From Deltaproteobacteria bacterium UBA5754 (GTDB lineage Bacteria > Desulfobacterota > Dissulfuribacteria > Dissulfuribacterales > UBA5754), in contig DIFG01000091.1 of assembly GCA_002419025.1 (NCBI GenBank), positions 1 to 34,156 on the forward strand: a stretch of 34,156 bases of DNA. Reading direction: 5' to 3'. The notes below the pieces were generated by a model, which saw only the letters and a program-made list of their open reading frames with translations, did not search any database and had not been told where the DNA came from. Every line of letters begins with the position of its first letter. The stretch's first letter is position 1. The position numbers and the translations under genes were made by a program. This document shows, piece by piece, positions 1 to 8,330 of the stretch.

Positions 1-36
1 AAGATAGACGCACGGCTTCATAATTCACGTTCTATA

Positions 37-63
37 CTGGATTCCGGCCTCCGCCGGAATGAC
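37..63. repeat. Short palindromic repeat (CCGGAAT hairpin)
   Basis: ATTCCGGC at 41-48 pairs perfectly with GCCGGAAT at 53-60 across a four-base loop, framed by CTGG and GAC. The same box occurs at about 18424-18451 and 21237-21262 inside larger palindromes. A variant with TGCCGGA/TCCGGCA arms occurs near 231-252, 12545-12568 and 18382-18410. This is dispersed intergenic repeat DNA of unknown function. Confidence 0.75.
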
Positions 64-170
64 GAGGCGGTATGCAACTGCGCACTGGAAACCGATCAAA
101 TTCCACACGAAATGACGAAGAGCCTTTTATATGATGATCGTACACGGCAAAACCTCAAAATCTGATCCCG

Positions 171-199
171 CTCAAAAGGCCCGGGATGCCGTGCCTGCC
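171..199. repeat. Dispersed repeat, left-end copy
   Basis: The box beginning CTCAAAAGGCCCGGGATGCC is nearly identical to the last 25 bases of the window (34132-34156), with two substitutions and a short indel. The two copies lie about 34 kb apart and both are intergenic, so this is another short dispersed repeat of this genome. Confidence 0.6.
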
Positions 200-538
200 G
201 GCAGGAGGCCGGAATCAGGCATTTTTAATATGATCTGGATGCCGAATCAAGTCCGGCATGTCGGGTCCGGCGCTTTCTACGACGCCATCAATTTCAAATG
301 AGCGTCTCCCTTCCACGCCCCAGGTGGTATAACGCCCCTTGATTTTATGAAAACCGGATATATCCTGCCCGCCCATGTCTCTTCCTGATTTACCCCGCCA
401 TCTCGAAGGTCCTGTCACACATCCGGTCGATTTCCCAAGGCATGACACAGGGTCAGGCGGAGATCCTGGGTCACGTCCCTTCCGGCCCGTGCATACCGGC
501 ATGGCATCACACACCCGAAGTCCCCAGGAATCGTGACC

Positions 539-2524
539 ATGACCTTCATACTTACAGGTGTTGCGCTTCTGCTCCTGAGCGGCATGCTTTCGCTCGTTGG
601 GGGAAGGTCCCGCGCCGCAACCTTCCTGGGCGCGGGGGGTGCCTTCCTTGCATGCCTGATCGCGCTGCCGTCCACCATCAGGATGCTCTTCAACAGCTCC
701 ACCGAATCCATCCACCTTCCCTGGTCAGTTCCTTATGGCTCGTTTTTCGTGGAGGTGGATCCCCTTTCCGCCTTCTTCCTGGTTCCAATCTTTCTCCTCT
801 CCGCGCTATGTGCGCTTTATGGCGCCCAGTATCTCGATCCTTACAGCGGCAGGAAGCCGCTTGGGGCCCACTGGTTCTTCTTCAATCTTCTCGTGGCCTC
901 GATGGTCATGGTGGCGATAGCGAGAAACGGGGTCCTGTTTCTGATCGCCTGGGAGGTCATGTCCCTTGCCCCCCTGTTTCTCATCCTTTTCGAGGACGAG
1001 AAGGAAAAGGTGCGCGCAGCCGGCTGGACATATCTGGTGGCCGCGCATCTGGGCGCGGTTTTCATCCTCGTCTTTTTCGTGATGCTTGGCCGGGGCGCCC
1101 CATCCCTGGATTTCGATCTCCTCGCGGCGCATGGAAAGGACCTCCCGTGGGGCTCTGGGGCATTGTTCCTGCTCGCGGTCATCGGATTCGGGGCAAAGGC
1201 GGGCTTCATCCCGCTCCATGTATGGCTTCCGGAGGCCCACCCGGCTGCGCCGAGCCACGTCTCGGCCCTCATGTCAGGGGTCATGATCAAGATGGGCATC
1301 TACGGCATGTTCCGAAGCCTGACCCTGCTTGGGGGCTCTGATCCCTGGTGGGGATACGCGATGGTGGGTATCGGGCTTACATCAGGGATACTGGGGGTCA
1401 TCTACGCCCTTTCCCAGCACGATCTCAAGCGACTTCTCGCGTATCACAGTGTGGAAAATATCGGCATCATAGCCCTGGGCATGGGTGTCGGGATCCTGGG
1501 TGAGGCCTTCGGCAACCCGGCCCTCTTCGCCCTTGGATTCGGAGGCGCCCTGTTCCATGTGTTCAATCACGCCCTTTTCAAGGGGCTTCTCTTTCTGGGG
1601 GCAGGCTCGGTGCTCCATACCGCAGGGACCGTCGAGATGGATCGGCTCGGCGGGCTTATGAAGCCCATGCCGGTTACAGGCACCTGTTTTCTCGTGGGCG
1701 CGGCTGCCATATCCGGACTTCCGCCGCTGAACGGATTCGCAAGCGAGTTTCTGATATATCTGGGGGCATTGGGCGGGGGTCTCCAGGGAAGCGCCCTCCT
1801 GTTCACCCCCCTTGTCATGACGGTTGCTGGTCTCGCCCTGATAGGAGGGCTCGCAACCGCCTGTTTCACCAAGGCATTCGGCGTCATATTCCTCGGTTCG
1901 CCACGGGTGGAAGGCGCCGGTATCCACGAGGCCGGGCTGTTGATGCGCGTCCCCATGCTGATCCTCGCGGCCCTTTGCGCGATAACGGGGCTTGCGGCCC
2001 CGCTCATGCTCCATGTCCTCGGCCCTGTCGTAGGTGCTCTCGGAAAGGGCCATGGAGAAAATGCCGCATTGACCGGACTCATGTGGGCCGAAGGACCCCT
2101 CTTCATGATCAGTCTTGGGTCCATCGGTCTTGGCGTCCTTTTGATTGCCCTAGTGACGGCAAGGCGCATGATTCTTCAAAACCGCGAGGTCTCGGACGCC
2201 CCCACCTGGGGCTGCGGCTATGTGATGCCCACCGGCCGCATGCAGTACACCTCGTCCTCGTTTGCCCAGCCCCTTACAGGGCTTTTCAGGCAGATCCTCA
2301 GGATTTCCGAGGATGTGCGGATGCCTAAAGACATCTTTCCATCCGGTGCATCATTCAGCAGCCATCCGGGAGATGCCTTCAGGGAGCTCGTTTTTGAACC
2401 GGTTTTTTCAGGCGTCGCACGGTTTTTTTCAGGATTCAGGTGGCTTCAGCATGGACGGGTCCAGCTCTATGTGCTCTACATAGCCGTCACGCTCATGGCC
2501 ATCCTCGCCTGGAAATTGAGGTAA
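539..2524 (+). CDS. hyfB: Hydrogenase-4 subunit B-like / NuoL-type ion-translocating subunit
   Basis: A polytopic membrane protein of the complex I antiporter family (NuoL/HyfB/MrpA type), expected to move H+ or Na+ across the cytoplasmic membrane. It has the conserved half-channel features: Glu in IAWEVMSLAPLF, Lys in GFGAKAGFIPLHVWLPEAHP, and the helices around HDLKRLLAYHSVENIG and NHALFKGLLF. Its length of about 660 residues suits HyfB. An in-frame GTG at 533 is also open, but AGGAA at 526-530 sits 8 bases before the ATG at 539 and only 2 bases before the GTG, so 539 is preferred. It is the first of six close or overlapping genes forming one membrane complex. The soluble subunits show that the complex is not a classical hydrogenase, so the hyf name gives family only. 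Confidence 0.88.
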   Translation: MTFILTGVALLLLSGMLSLVGGRSRAATFLGAGGAFLACLIALPSTIRMLFNSSTESIHLPWSVPYGSFFVEVDPLSAFFLVPIFLLSALCALYGAQYLDPYSGRKPLGAHWFFFNLLVASMVMVAIARNGVLFLIAWEVMSLAPLFLILFEDEKEKVRAAGWTYLVAAHLGAVFILVFFVMLGRGAPSLDFDLLAAHGKDLPWGSGALFLLAVIGFGAKAGFIPLHVWLPEAHPAAPSHVSALMSGVMIKMGIYGMFRSLTLLGGSDPWWGYAMVGIGLTSGILGVIYALSQHDLKRLLAYHSVENIGIIALGMGVGILGEAFGNPALFALGFGGALFHVFNHALFKGLLFLGAGSVLHTAGTVEMDRLGGLMKPMPVTGTCFLVGAAAISGLPPLNGFASEFLIYLGALGGGLQGSALLFTPLVMTVAGLALIGGLATACFTKAFGVIFLGSPRVEGAGIHEAGLLMRVPMLILAALCAITGLAAPLMLHVLGPVVGALGKGHGENAALTGLMWAEGPLFMISLGSIGLGVLLIALVTARRMILQNREVSDAPTWGCGYVMPTGRMQYTSSSFAQPLTGLFRQILRISEDVRMPKDIFPSGASFSSHPGDAFRELVFEPVFSGVARFFSGFRWLQHGRVQLYVLYIAVTLMAILAWKLR

Positions 2525-2529
2525 GGGGA

Positions 2530-3441
2530 ATGCGCTCGCTTTTTTTCCCGCTCCTTGCCCTGATATTCTCTCCGTTTCTCCTGTCAATAATAAACAGGAC
2601 AAAGGCCATTGCAGGCGGAAGGAAGGGTGCGCCGCTCCTTCAGCCCTATCTGGATCTCATGAAGCTTCTTCGAAAAGGGGCTGTGTACAGCCGGACAACC
2701 ACCTGGGTCTTCAAGGCAGGCCCGGTCATCGGACTTGCAGCCACTGTCATGTGCGTGTTCATCGTGCCTTTTGGCGCGCAGGCCGCGCCCTTTGCGTTTC
2801 CAGGGGATTTTGTGCTCCTTGCCTATCTTCTCGGCCTTGCGAGGTTTTTTGTCATATCAGCCGCGATGGATACCGGATCGAGCTTCGAGGCCATGGGTGC
2901 CAGCCGCGAGGCGGCCTTTTCGGCCCTGGCGGAGCCGGCCCTGTTTATCGCCCTTGCGGCAGTGGCCAGGAAGACCGGCGAACTTTCCATGTCCGGGATG
3001 TTTCATGTCATGTCGGTCCAGGGATTGGACGCGGGCGGGAACCTTCCGGTAGTGCTCCTTATTTCCGCGGCGCTTCTCATCATTTTCCTTACGGAAAATG
3101 CGAGGATCCCGGTGGACGACCCTAATACGCACCTTGAACTCACCATGATCCACGAGGTCATGGTCCTTGACCACGGAGGGATGGACCTGGCTTTCATCCA
3201 GTACGGCTCCGCCCTGAAACTCTGGGTGCTCGGGGCCGTGCTCATGGGGTGCGTCATGCCCGGATCCGGCGCCTCATGGTGGATCGATGCCGTCCTGTTC
3301 ATGTCCGGCATGTCGGGCCTCGCCGTTCTGACCGGGGTCATAGAGTCCTCCATGGCCCGTCTGCGGCTGGTTCGCCTTCCGCAGCTCCTGACAGGAGCCG
3401 GGGGGCTTGCAGCCCTTGCCTTGATCCTTGTCATGAGGTGA
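2530..3441 (+). CDS. hyfC: Hydrogenase-4 subunit C-like / NuoH-type membrane subunit
   Basis: A 303-residue membrane subunit of the NuoH/HycD/HyfC family, which anchors the peripheral redox arm and forms the quinone- or coupling-site floor in complex I relatives. Family landmarks are the N-terminal RKGAPLLQPYLDLMKLL-like stretch, the MGASREAAFSALAEPALF loop, and the acidic ENARIPVDDPNTHLELTMIHE segment with its conserved Glu residues. The start at 2530 lies five bases after the hyfB stop. A longer in-frame extension reaches back to 2440 inside hyfB but reads as shadow sequence. Its position between the antiporter-like and NuoK-like genes fits the hyf gene order. Confidence 0.88.
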   Translation: MRSLFFPLLALIFSPFLLSIINRTKAIAGGRKGAPLLQPYLDLMKLLRKGAVYSRTTTWVFKAGPVIGLAATVMCVFIVPFGAQAAPFAFPGDFVLLAYLLGLARFFVISAAMDTGSSFEAMGASREAAFSALAEPALFIALAAVARKTGELSMSGMFHVMSVQGLDAGGNLPVVLLISAALLIIFLTENARIPVDDPNTHLELTMIHEVMVLDHGGMDLAFIQYGSALKLWVLGAVLMGCVMPGSGASWWIDAVLFMSGMSGLAVLTGVIESSMARLRLVRLPQLLTGAGGLAALALILVMR

Positions 3442-3444
3442 CGC

Positions 3445-4137
3445 ATGGCAAATCTCATCGATACGGTCATGATCCTCCTGATCCTCACAAACTTCGCCCT
3501 CCTTGGATCGAGCCTTCTCGGGATGTGCATAAACATCGCTGCGTTCCAGGGCATCTTGATAGGCGTTCTTCCCTTCCTGACCGGATCGGGTCCGGTCCTG
3601 GCGGAGACCGCCGCGATGGCCATAGGCACGATGGCGCTCAAGGGGTTTGTGTTTCCGTGGCTCATGTTCAGGGCCATCAGGGATACGAATGTGAAGCGGG
3701 AGATGGAGCCTTTCGTAGGCTACAGCACATCCCTCATGTTCGGTGTGGCGGCCCTCGTGGGCTCCCTGTGGCTGGCCGGCCATCTTGTCCTACCGGCAGG
3801 GGCAAGGGGTCTCACAGGGGCCTCGCTCATCATGCCGGCATCGTTCTTCACCATAATGGCAGGTCTGTTTCTCATCATCGCACGCAAGAAGGCCATCACC
3901 CAGGTGCTCGGGTATCTGGTCATGGAAAACGGCATATACGTCTTTGGGGCCTCCATCGTGATGGAAAGGCCCTGGCTGGTGGAGCTCGGGGTCCTGCTCG
4001 ACGTGTTCGTGGCCGTGTTCACCATGGGGATCGTCATTTTCTACATAAACCGGGAGTTCGACTCCATAGACGCCTCGCGTCTTGCCCACCTGCGGGACTG
4101 GAGGAGAACAAGAGGCGCTTCTTCGACAGGTGTCTGA
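3445..4137 (+). CDS. hyfE: Hydrogenase-4 subunit E-like / NuoK-containing membrane subunit
   Basis: A 230-residue hydrophobic protein of the HyfE type, in which a NuoK-like bundle carries extra N-terminal helices. Supporting segments are the string of membrane helices, the ARKKAITQVLGYLVMENGIY stretch with the membrane Glu typical of NuoK/HyfE, and the acidic helix of VELGVLLDVFVAVFTMGIVIFYI. The start has GAGGTGA just upstream and is two bases after the hyfC stop. NuoK-type subunits contribute to the lateral proton path in complex I relatives, and the same role is inferred here. The hydrophilic tail after residue about 205 is unremarkable. Confidence 0.85.
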   Translation: MANLIDTVMILLILTNFALLGSSLLGMCINIAAFQGILIGVLPFLTGSGPVLAETAAMAIGTMALKGFVFPWLMFRAIRDTNVKREMEPFVGYSTSLMFGVAALVGSLWLAGHLVLPAGARGLTGASLIMPASFFTIMAGLFLIIARKKAITQVLGYLVMENGIYVFGASIVMERPWLVELGVLLDVFVAVFTMGIVIFYINREFDSIDASRLAHLRDWRRTRGASSTGV

Positions 4138-4141
4138 TCCC

Positions 4142-5611
4142 ATGCCAGTCATATCCCTGATAGTGCTTCCTTCGCTCGCGGGCCTTTCGGCCTTTGTCAT
4201 CCGCAATGATCGGTTGCGCCGGCTTCTCCTTGTTCTCACCGCGTTTGGACATTTGTCTCTCTCGTTTCTGGCCGTTTTTGACCGGCCGGTCGCCGTGCCC
4301 GGGGAAGGCTGGTTCGCCCTCGATCCCCTCGGCGCCCTGTTTTTGCTGATCACAAGCACCCTCTTTGCCGCTGTGTCGGTTTATGCCGTCGGGTACCTCG
4401 AAAGGGAGGAGCCTGGTGAAAGGCAGGATTTTGTCTCGAGTTTCCTTTTCGTAAACGCCCCCGAGGCGGTCTTTACCGGCTGCCTTCTGCTGTTTCTCGC
4501 CACCATGAGCATGGTCACCCTGAGCCAGCACATGGGGCTTTTGTGGGTGGCGGTCGAGGCGACCACACTCACGAGCGCACCCCTTATCTATTTCCATCGC
4601 CATCACCGTTCACTCGAGGCCACATGGAAATATCTGCTCATCTGTTCGGTGGGGATAGCCATAGCCCTCCTTGGCGTGTTTTTTCTCGCGGTCGCCGCAT
4701 CAAATCAGGAGATACCGCTGACCATGAGCGGACTTGCGGAACATGCCCAAGGCCTCGACCCCTTGTGGCTCAAGGCGGCCTTCATATTTCTCGTTGTCGG
4801 CTATGGGACCAAGATGGGGCTCGCCCCGTTAAACACCTGGCTGCCCGACGCGCACAGCGAATCCCCGTCCCTCGTGTCCGCGCTTCTGTCAGGCGCCCTT
4901 CTTAATTGCGCGTTTCTCGGGATCTTGAGGATCTTTCAGGTGACATCGGCCGCCCGCATCGAGCCTTTCGGGCAGGACATCCTTGTGGTCTTCGGCCTGG
5001 TCTCCATGGGGGTCGCCGCCATATTCATCCTCGGTCAGGTGAACTACAAGCGCATGCTCGCATACTCGAGCGTGGAACACATGGGCATCCTTTCGCTCGG
5101 CGTGGGTCTCGGCGGGGCTGGGGCCTTTGGCGCCATGCTTCACGCGGTGAACCATTCCATCACAAAGGCCATGCTCTTTATGGTGGCCGGAAACATCCTC
5201 ACGGCCTACAGGACCAAATCCACCCTGAACGTGAAAGGGGTCCTCGGGGCCGCGCCTGTTTCGGGTGTCCTCTGGATCGGCGGTCTCTTCGCCATAACGG
5301 GCTCGCCTCCCTTTGGCACGTTCATGAGCGAGCTCAGCATATTGAAGGCCGCCATGGACCAGGGCAACTGGATCGTGACGTTTTTTTACCTTGCGTTTCT
5401 GGCCGTCATTTTTATGGCGATGACCTCCATCGGCATCAAGATGGCCTTCGGCGTAAGTGAAGACGGGGACAGGGAACCGGCCGTGGAACCATGGCTCTCC
5501 ACCCTGCCCTGCATGGTTCTCGGAGTAATCGTACTTTTCCTCGGCCTGTACGTGCCGGCAGGACTTGCCACCCTGATTGACCAGGCCATAAGGGGTCTCG
5601 GTTTCCCATGA
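4142..5611 (+). CDS. hyfF: Hydrogenase-4 subunit F-like / NuoN-NuoL-type ion-translocating subunit
   Basis: A second antiporter-like subunit, 489 residues from the ATG at 4142. Landmarks are the membrane Glu in LLWVAVEATTLTSAPLIYF, the Lys in VGYGTKMGLAPLNTWLPDAHSE, the YKRMLAYSSVEHMGILSLG helix and NHSITKAMLFMVAGN. An in-frame ATG at 4082 lies inside hyfE and would add a non-family extension, so 4142, four bases after the hyfE stop, is preferred. With HyfB this gives the complex two antiporter-like modules. No HyfD-like third module is present. The stop overlaps the next start (ATGA at 5608-5611), indicating translational coupling. Confidence 0.88.
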   Translation: MPVISLIVLPSLAGLSAFVIRNDRLRRLLLVLTAFGHLSLSFLAVFDRPVAVPGEGWFALDPLGALFLLITSTLFAAVSVYAVGYLEREEPGERQDFVSSFLFVNAPEAVFTGCLLLFLATMSMVTLSQHMGLLWVAVEATTLTSAPLIYFHRHHRSLEATWKYLLICSVGIAIALLGVFFLAVAASNQEIPLTMSGLAEHAQGLDPLWLKAAFIFLVVGYGTKMGLAPLNTWLPDAHSESPSLVSALLSGALLNCAFLGILRIFQVTSAARIEPFGQDILVVFGLVSMGVAAIFILGQVNYKRMLAYSSVEHMGILSLGVGLGGAGAFGAMLHAVNHSITKAMLFMVAGNILTAYRTKSTLNVKGVLGAAPVSGVLWIGGLFAITGSPPFGTFMSELSILKAAMDQGNWIVTFFYLAFLAVIFMAMTSIGIKMAFGVSEDGDREPAVEPWLSTLPCMVLGVIVLFLGLYVPAGLATLIDQAIRGLGFP

Positions 5612-7161
5612 TGTCCGATACAAAACCTGCGCGCATGAAAAATGCCGGAGTCTTGGCCCTGAAGGACCTGACCCTTCTGAATATCCGGGAATTCGAGGAT
5701 TCCGTGACCGGTTCCCTGTCCGCCGGAGGGCGTCTTTGCGCCCTTTTCGGTATGCCGTACCGGCTTGGAAACTCCATCATGCCCTCTGCCGACGTCATCA
5801 CCCTTGTGGCTGCCATTGGCCATGGTCGGGAAGGCGTCATCGAGGTGGCGGCCACCGAGGTAAAGGATTCCTATCCGGCCCTGACTCGGCACCTTCCCCA
5901 GGCCAATTGCTTTGAAAGGGAGATCGCCGAACAGTGGGGGGTGCGTCCGGCCGGGCATCCATGGTTCAAGCCCCTTCGTTTTCACCGGTGCTACCGCCCG
6001 GGCAGGGACGCATGGACGAGGCCCCTGGACGGGGAGATCCTTCCCTGCGTAACGGATTTTTTCAGGGTCGAGGGTGACGAGATCCACGAGGTGGCCGTGG
6101 GGCCAGTGCATGCCGGGATCATAGAACCGGGTCATTTCCGTTTCCAGTGTCACGGAGAGCGGGTCTTTCATCTGGAAATAGCCCTCGGCTACCAGCACCG
6201 CGGGGTCGAAAGGGCAGTTACAAAAGGCCCGGACAAACGCACCCTCCACTACATGGAGACCCTTGCGGGGGATACGACAGTCGGGCACGCAACCGCGTAC
6301 TGTCAGGTCATCGAGGCCCTGAGCGGAATGGATGTTCCGGCGCGCGCGGAGGACATAAGGGCCGTGGCCCTTGAGCTCGAGCGATGCGCCAACCATACCG
6401 GGGACCTCGGCGCCCTGGCGGCGGATGTGGGTTTTCTCCCGACCTCGTCGTACTGCGGCGCCCTCAGGGGGGATTTCCTGAACATGACGGCCCTTATATG
6501 CGGAAACCGTTTTGGCAGGGGTCTGGCAAGACCCGGGGGCGTGTCCTTCGACATGGACGGGTCCCGGGGGGATGATCTCGTGGAACGCCTCGAAAGGACC
6601 TTCAGGGGGGTGAAGGGCGCTGCGGAACTTTTGTGGGAGACCCCTTCCGTCATGGCCAGGTTCGAGGACACGGGCAGGTTGTCCAAAAGGATGTGCCGGG
6701 AACTGGGTGTGGTGGGCATGGCGGCGCGGGCGAGCGGGGTGGAGATGGACGTGAGAAGCGAATTTCCCTTCGGGGCCTACAGGATTTCGAGGCCACCTGT
6801 CCGGACATGGTTTTCGGGCGACGTGTACGCAAGGGCCCGGGTGCGATGGATGGAAATAGAGGCCTCGTACGAGTTTATCAGGCAAAGGATAAGGGGCCTT
6901 TCAAAAGGCCCTGTGATGACCGATGCCCCGCTGGAGCCGTCCCCTGATTCCATGGTTGTCTCGCTTGTCGAAGGGTGGCGCGGCGAGATATGCCACGTGG
7001 CCATCACGGACCAGGACGGGCGTTTTGCCCGCTACAAGGTGGTGGATCCGTCCTTTCACAACTGGATGGGGCTTCAGATGGCGCTTCGGGACCAGCAGAT
7101 ATCCGATTTTCCCCTCTGCAACAAGAGTTTCAACCTCTCCTATTGCGGGCACGACCTATGA
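5608..7161 (+). CDS. NuoCD-like / group 4 hydrogenase-like large subunit lacking NiFe ligands (Ehr type)
   Basis: A 517-residue soluble subunit fusing a NuoC-like N-terminal domain (EREIAEQWGVRPAGHP, residues 103-118) with a NuoD/HyfG-like large-subunit domain (GYQHRGVERA, residues 194-203). In true [NiFe] hydrogenases two CxxC pairs bind the metal site. Here the first, expected before GHATAYC, reads LAGDTT (219-224). The second, expected after DFPL near the C-terminus, reads NLSYCGHDL (509-517), and alignment by eye places Ser and Gly where the two cysteines should be. All four ligands are therefore absent. Enzymes of this kind are known as Ehr, energy-converting-hydrogenase-related complexes, with an unidentified electron acceptor. 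H2 chemistry is not expected. Starts and stops overlap by ATGA with both neighbours. Confidence 0.85.
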   Translation: MMSDTKPARMKNAGVLALKDLTLLNIREFEDSVTGSLSAGGRLCALFGMPYRLGNSIMPSADVITLVAAIGHGREGVIEVAATEVKDSYPALTRHLPQANCFEREIAEQWGVRPAGHPWFKPLRFHRCYRPGRDAWTRPLDGEILPCVTDFFRVEGDEIHEVAVGPVHAGIIEPGHFRFQCHGERVFHLEIALGYQHRGVERAVTKGPDKRTLHYMETLAGDTTVGHATAYCQVIEALSGMDVPARAEDIRAVALELERCANHTGDLGALAADVGFLPTSSYCGALRGDFLNMTALICGNRFGRGLARPGGVSFDMDGSRGDDLVERLERTFRGVKGAAELLWETPSVMARFEDTGRLSKRMCRELGVVGMAARASGVEMDVRSEFPFGAYRISRPPVRTWFSGDVYARARVRWMEIEASYEFIRQRIRGLSKGPVMTDAPLEPSPDSMVVSLVEGWRGEICHVAITDQDGRFARYKVVDPSFHNWMGLQMALRDQQISDFPLCNKSFNLSYCGHDL

Positions 7162-7913
7162 TCAGGGCCATCGCAGAACGCGTGAGGCAGGGGAAGAGGA
7201 CCATCTCCTTTCCCAAAGGAACCCCGGTGGTACCCGACCGTCTGAGGGGTCTTCCCGTGATCGATCAAGCGAGGTGCACGCCCGGATGTTCCCGGTGCGT
7301 GGACGTCTGTCCGACCGGGGCCATCGGTCTTGTCGGCCAAAAGGTCTCCGTGGATATTGGAAAGTGCCTCTTCTGCCTGGACTGTGTCGCCGCATGTCCA
7401 GGCGGGGCCATCGGTTTTTCGCAGGATTTTCGCCTTGCTTCCGGAAGCCGGGAGGCCCTCGTCTATTCCGGGGGGGAGTTCAGGCCGGCCTGCGCCCTGG
7501 AAGAGAGGACACGGCGCATCCTCGGCAGGTCCCTAAAACTCCGGGAGATAAGCGCAGGTGGTTGCAACGCCTGCGAGGCGGATGTGAACGTCCTTGGCAC
7601 CACGGTCTTTGACCTCGGGCGCTTCGGCATCCAGTTCGTGGCCTCGCCGCGTCACGCGGACGGGATCCTCGTGACCGGCCCGGTCACGGCAAACATGCGC
7701 TTCGCAGTGATGGACACCTACCATGCCGCGCCCCCGCCCCGGATCGTGATCGCAGTCGGCGCCTGCGCCATCTCCGGAGGGCCGTACATAGATCACAAGG
7801 AGGTCTCAAACGGTGTGGATGCCTTGCTCCCCGTGGATCTCTACATACCGGGGTGTCCGCCCCATCCCCTCACGATCCTCGACGGCCTTTTGAGACTCCT
7901 CGGTAGACTTTAG
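7158..7913 (+). CDS. Ferredoxin-NuoB fusion: hydrogenase-like small subunit
   Basis: A 251-residue electron-transfer subunit. The N-terminal half is a two-cluster ferredoxin, with Cys40, 44, 47, 51 and Cys70, 73, 76, 80. The first set has an extra residue between its first two cysteines (C-x3-C-x2-C-x3-CP), whereas the second is canonical. The C-terminal half is NuoB/HyfI-like with Cys136 and Cys139 (GGCNACE), Cys203 (GACAISGG) and Cys233 (PGCPPHP), so the proximal [4Fe-4S] cluster (N2 equivalent) is intact. It combines in one chain what Hyf/Hyc systems split between HyfH and HyfI. It probably passes electrons from a soluble ferredoxin-like donor to the large subunit. Last gene of the operon. 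The start at 7158 overlaps the preceding stop. No maturation genes follow. Confidence 0.85.
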   Translation: MIRAIAERVRQGKRTISFPKGTPVVPDRLRGLPVIDQARCTPGCSRCVDVCPTGAIGLVGQKVSVDIGKCLFCLDCVAACPGGAIGFSQDFRLASGSREALVYSGGEFRPACALEERTRRILGRSLKLREISAGGCNACEADVNVLGTTVFDLGRFGIQFVASPRHADGILVTGPVTANMRFAVMDTYHAAPPPRIVIAVGACAISGGPYIDHKEVSNGVDALLPVDLYIPGCPPHPLTILDGLLRLLGRL

Positions 7914-8009
7914 GGGCTCCACAAGGTCTAAGAGAGACAGGAGGACGCTCTTTAGGGGTTTTCTGCAGTCTTGCTGTAGCCCTGGGATATGGATGTGAGA
8001 GCGTCAACC

Positions 8010-8264
8010 TTAAACCAGCGGCAGTACCGGTAAGGGCCCGGCCGACGTTTCATCGACATCGGGAGCGAAGGTTCTTTTGACCGGTACGCCGGCCCAACGG
8101 CACAGCAGGCCCGCCAGCCATACGGCTTCATCCGCGGTGTGCACTCCATCCAGGGGAAATTGGCCGACCTCCTGCCCATCGCTCCGGTCACAGACCAGAT
8201 AGGTCACCCAGTCACCGGGCGTGGATGATGGAGCCATGGGGTCGTGAGGGGTGTATTCTGCCAT
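8010..8264 (-). CDS. Small hypothetical protein
   Basis: An 84-codon open frame on the minus strand reading MAEYTPHDPMAPSSTPG at its start, with a central segment around VHTADEAVWLAGLLCRWAGV. No family was recognised. In favour of coding are GC-rich third positions and a mixed hydrophobic/charged pattern. Against are a poor ribosome-binding site and the lack of any partner. The frame stays open upstream to 8534, but that extension runs through a palindromic repeat and into the ABC gene, so the gene may be a relic cut by the repeat. It faces away from both neighbouring operons. Function unknown. Confidence 0.4.
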   Translation of the reverse strand: MAEYTPHDPMAPSSTPGDWVTYLVCDRSDGQEVGQFPLDGVHTADEAVWLAGLLCRWAGVPVKRTFAPDVDETSAGPLPVLPLV

Positions 8265-8330
8265 ATCCCCACGACGGATGCGCGTGGAACGGCAAACCGT
8301 TGTCTTCGAAAAAGAGGTTTTTTTTTGTAT

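Larger units (their letters stand above)
1..538. other. Intergenic region upstream of the hydrogenase-like operon
   Basis: No convincing gene is seen here. The stretch holds repeat material: a hairpin at 37-63, a CTCAAAAGGCCCGGGATGCC-type box at 171-199 that recurs at the right end of the window, and a degenerate copy of the hairpin repeat at about 208-262. A 53-codon open frame at 375-536 ends just before the first operon gene but is Pro/His/Arg-rich with no recognisable domain. No clear -35/-10 pair with acceptable spacing was found by eye, so the operon promoter is not located. Confidence 0.6.

Noticed and set aside
375..536. A 53-codon gene ending just before the first operon gene
   Set aside because: Composition is Pro/His/Arg-rich without a domain, and its end overlaps the ribosome-binding site of the next gene. 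More likely chance in GC-rich DNA.
5386..6885. A 499-residue open frame on the minus strand
   Set aside because: It is antisense to the large subunit gene. Long antisense frames are common in GC-rich coding DNA, and the product shows no domain.
539..7913. A functional [NiFe] hydrogenase 4 or formate hydrogenlyase
   Set aside because: The large subunit lacks all four NiFe cysteine ligands and no maturation or formate dehydrogenase genes are present.
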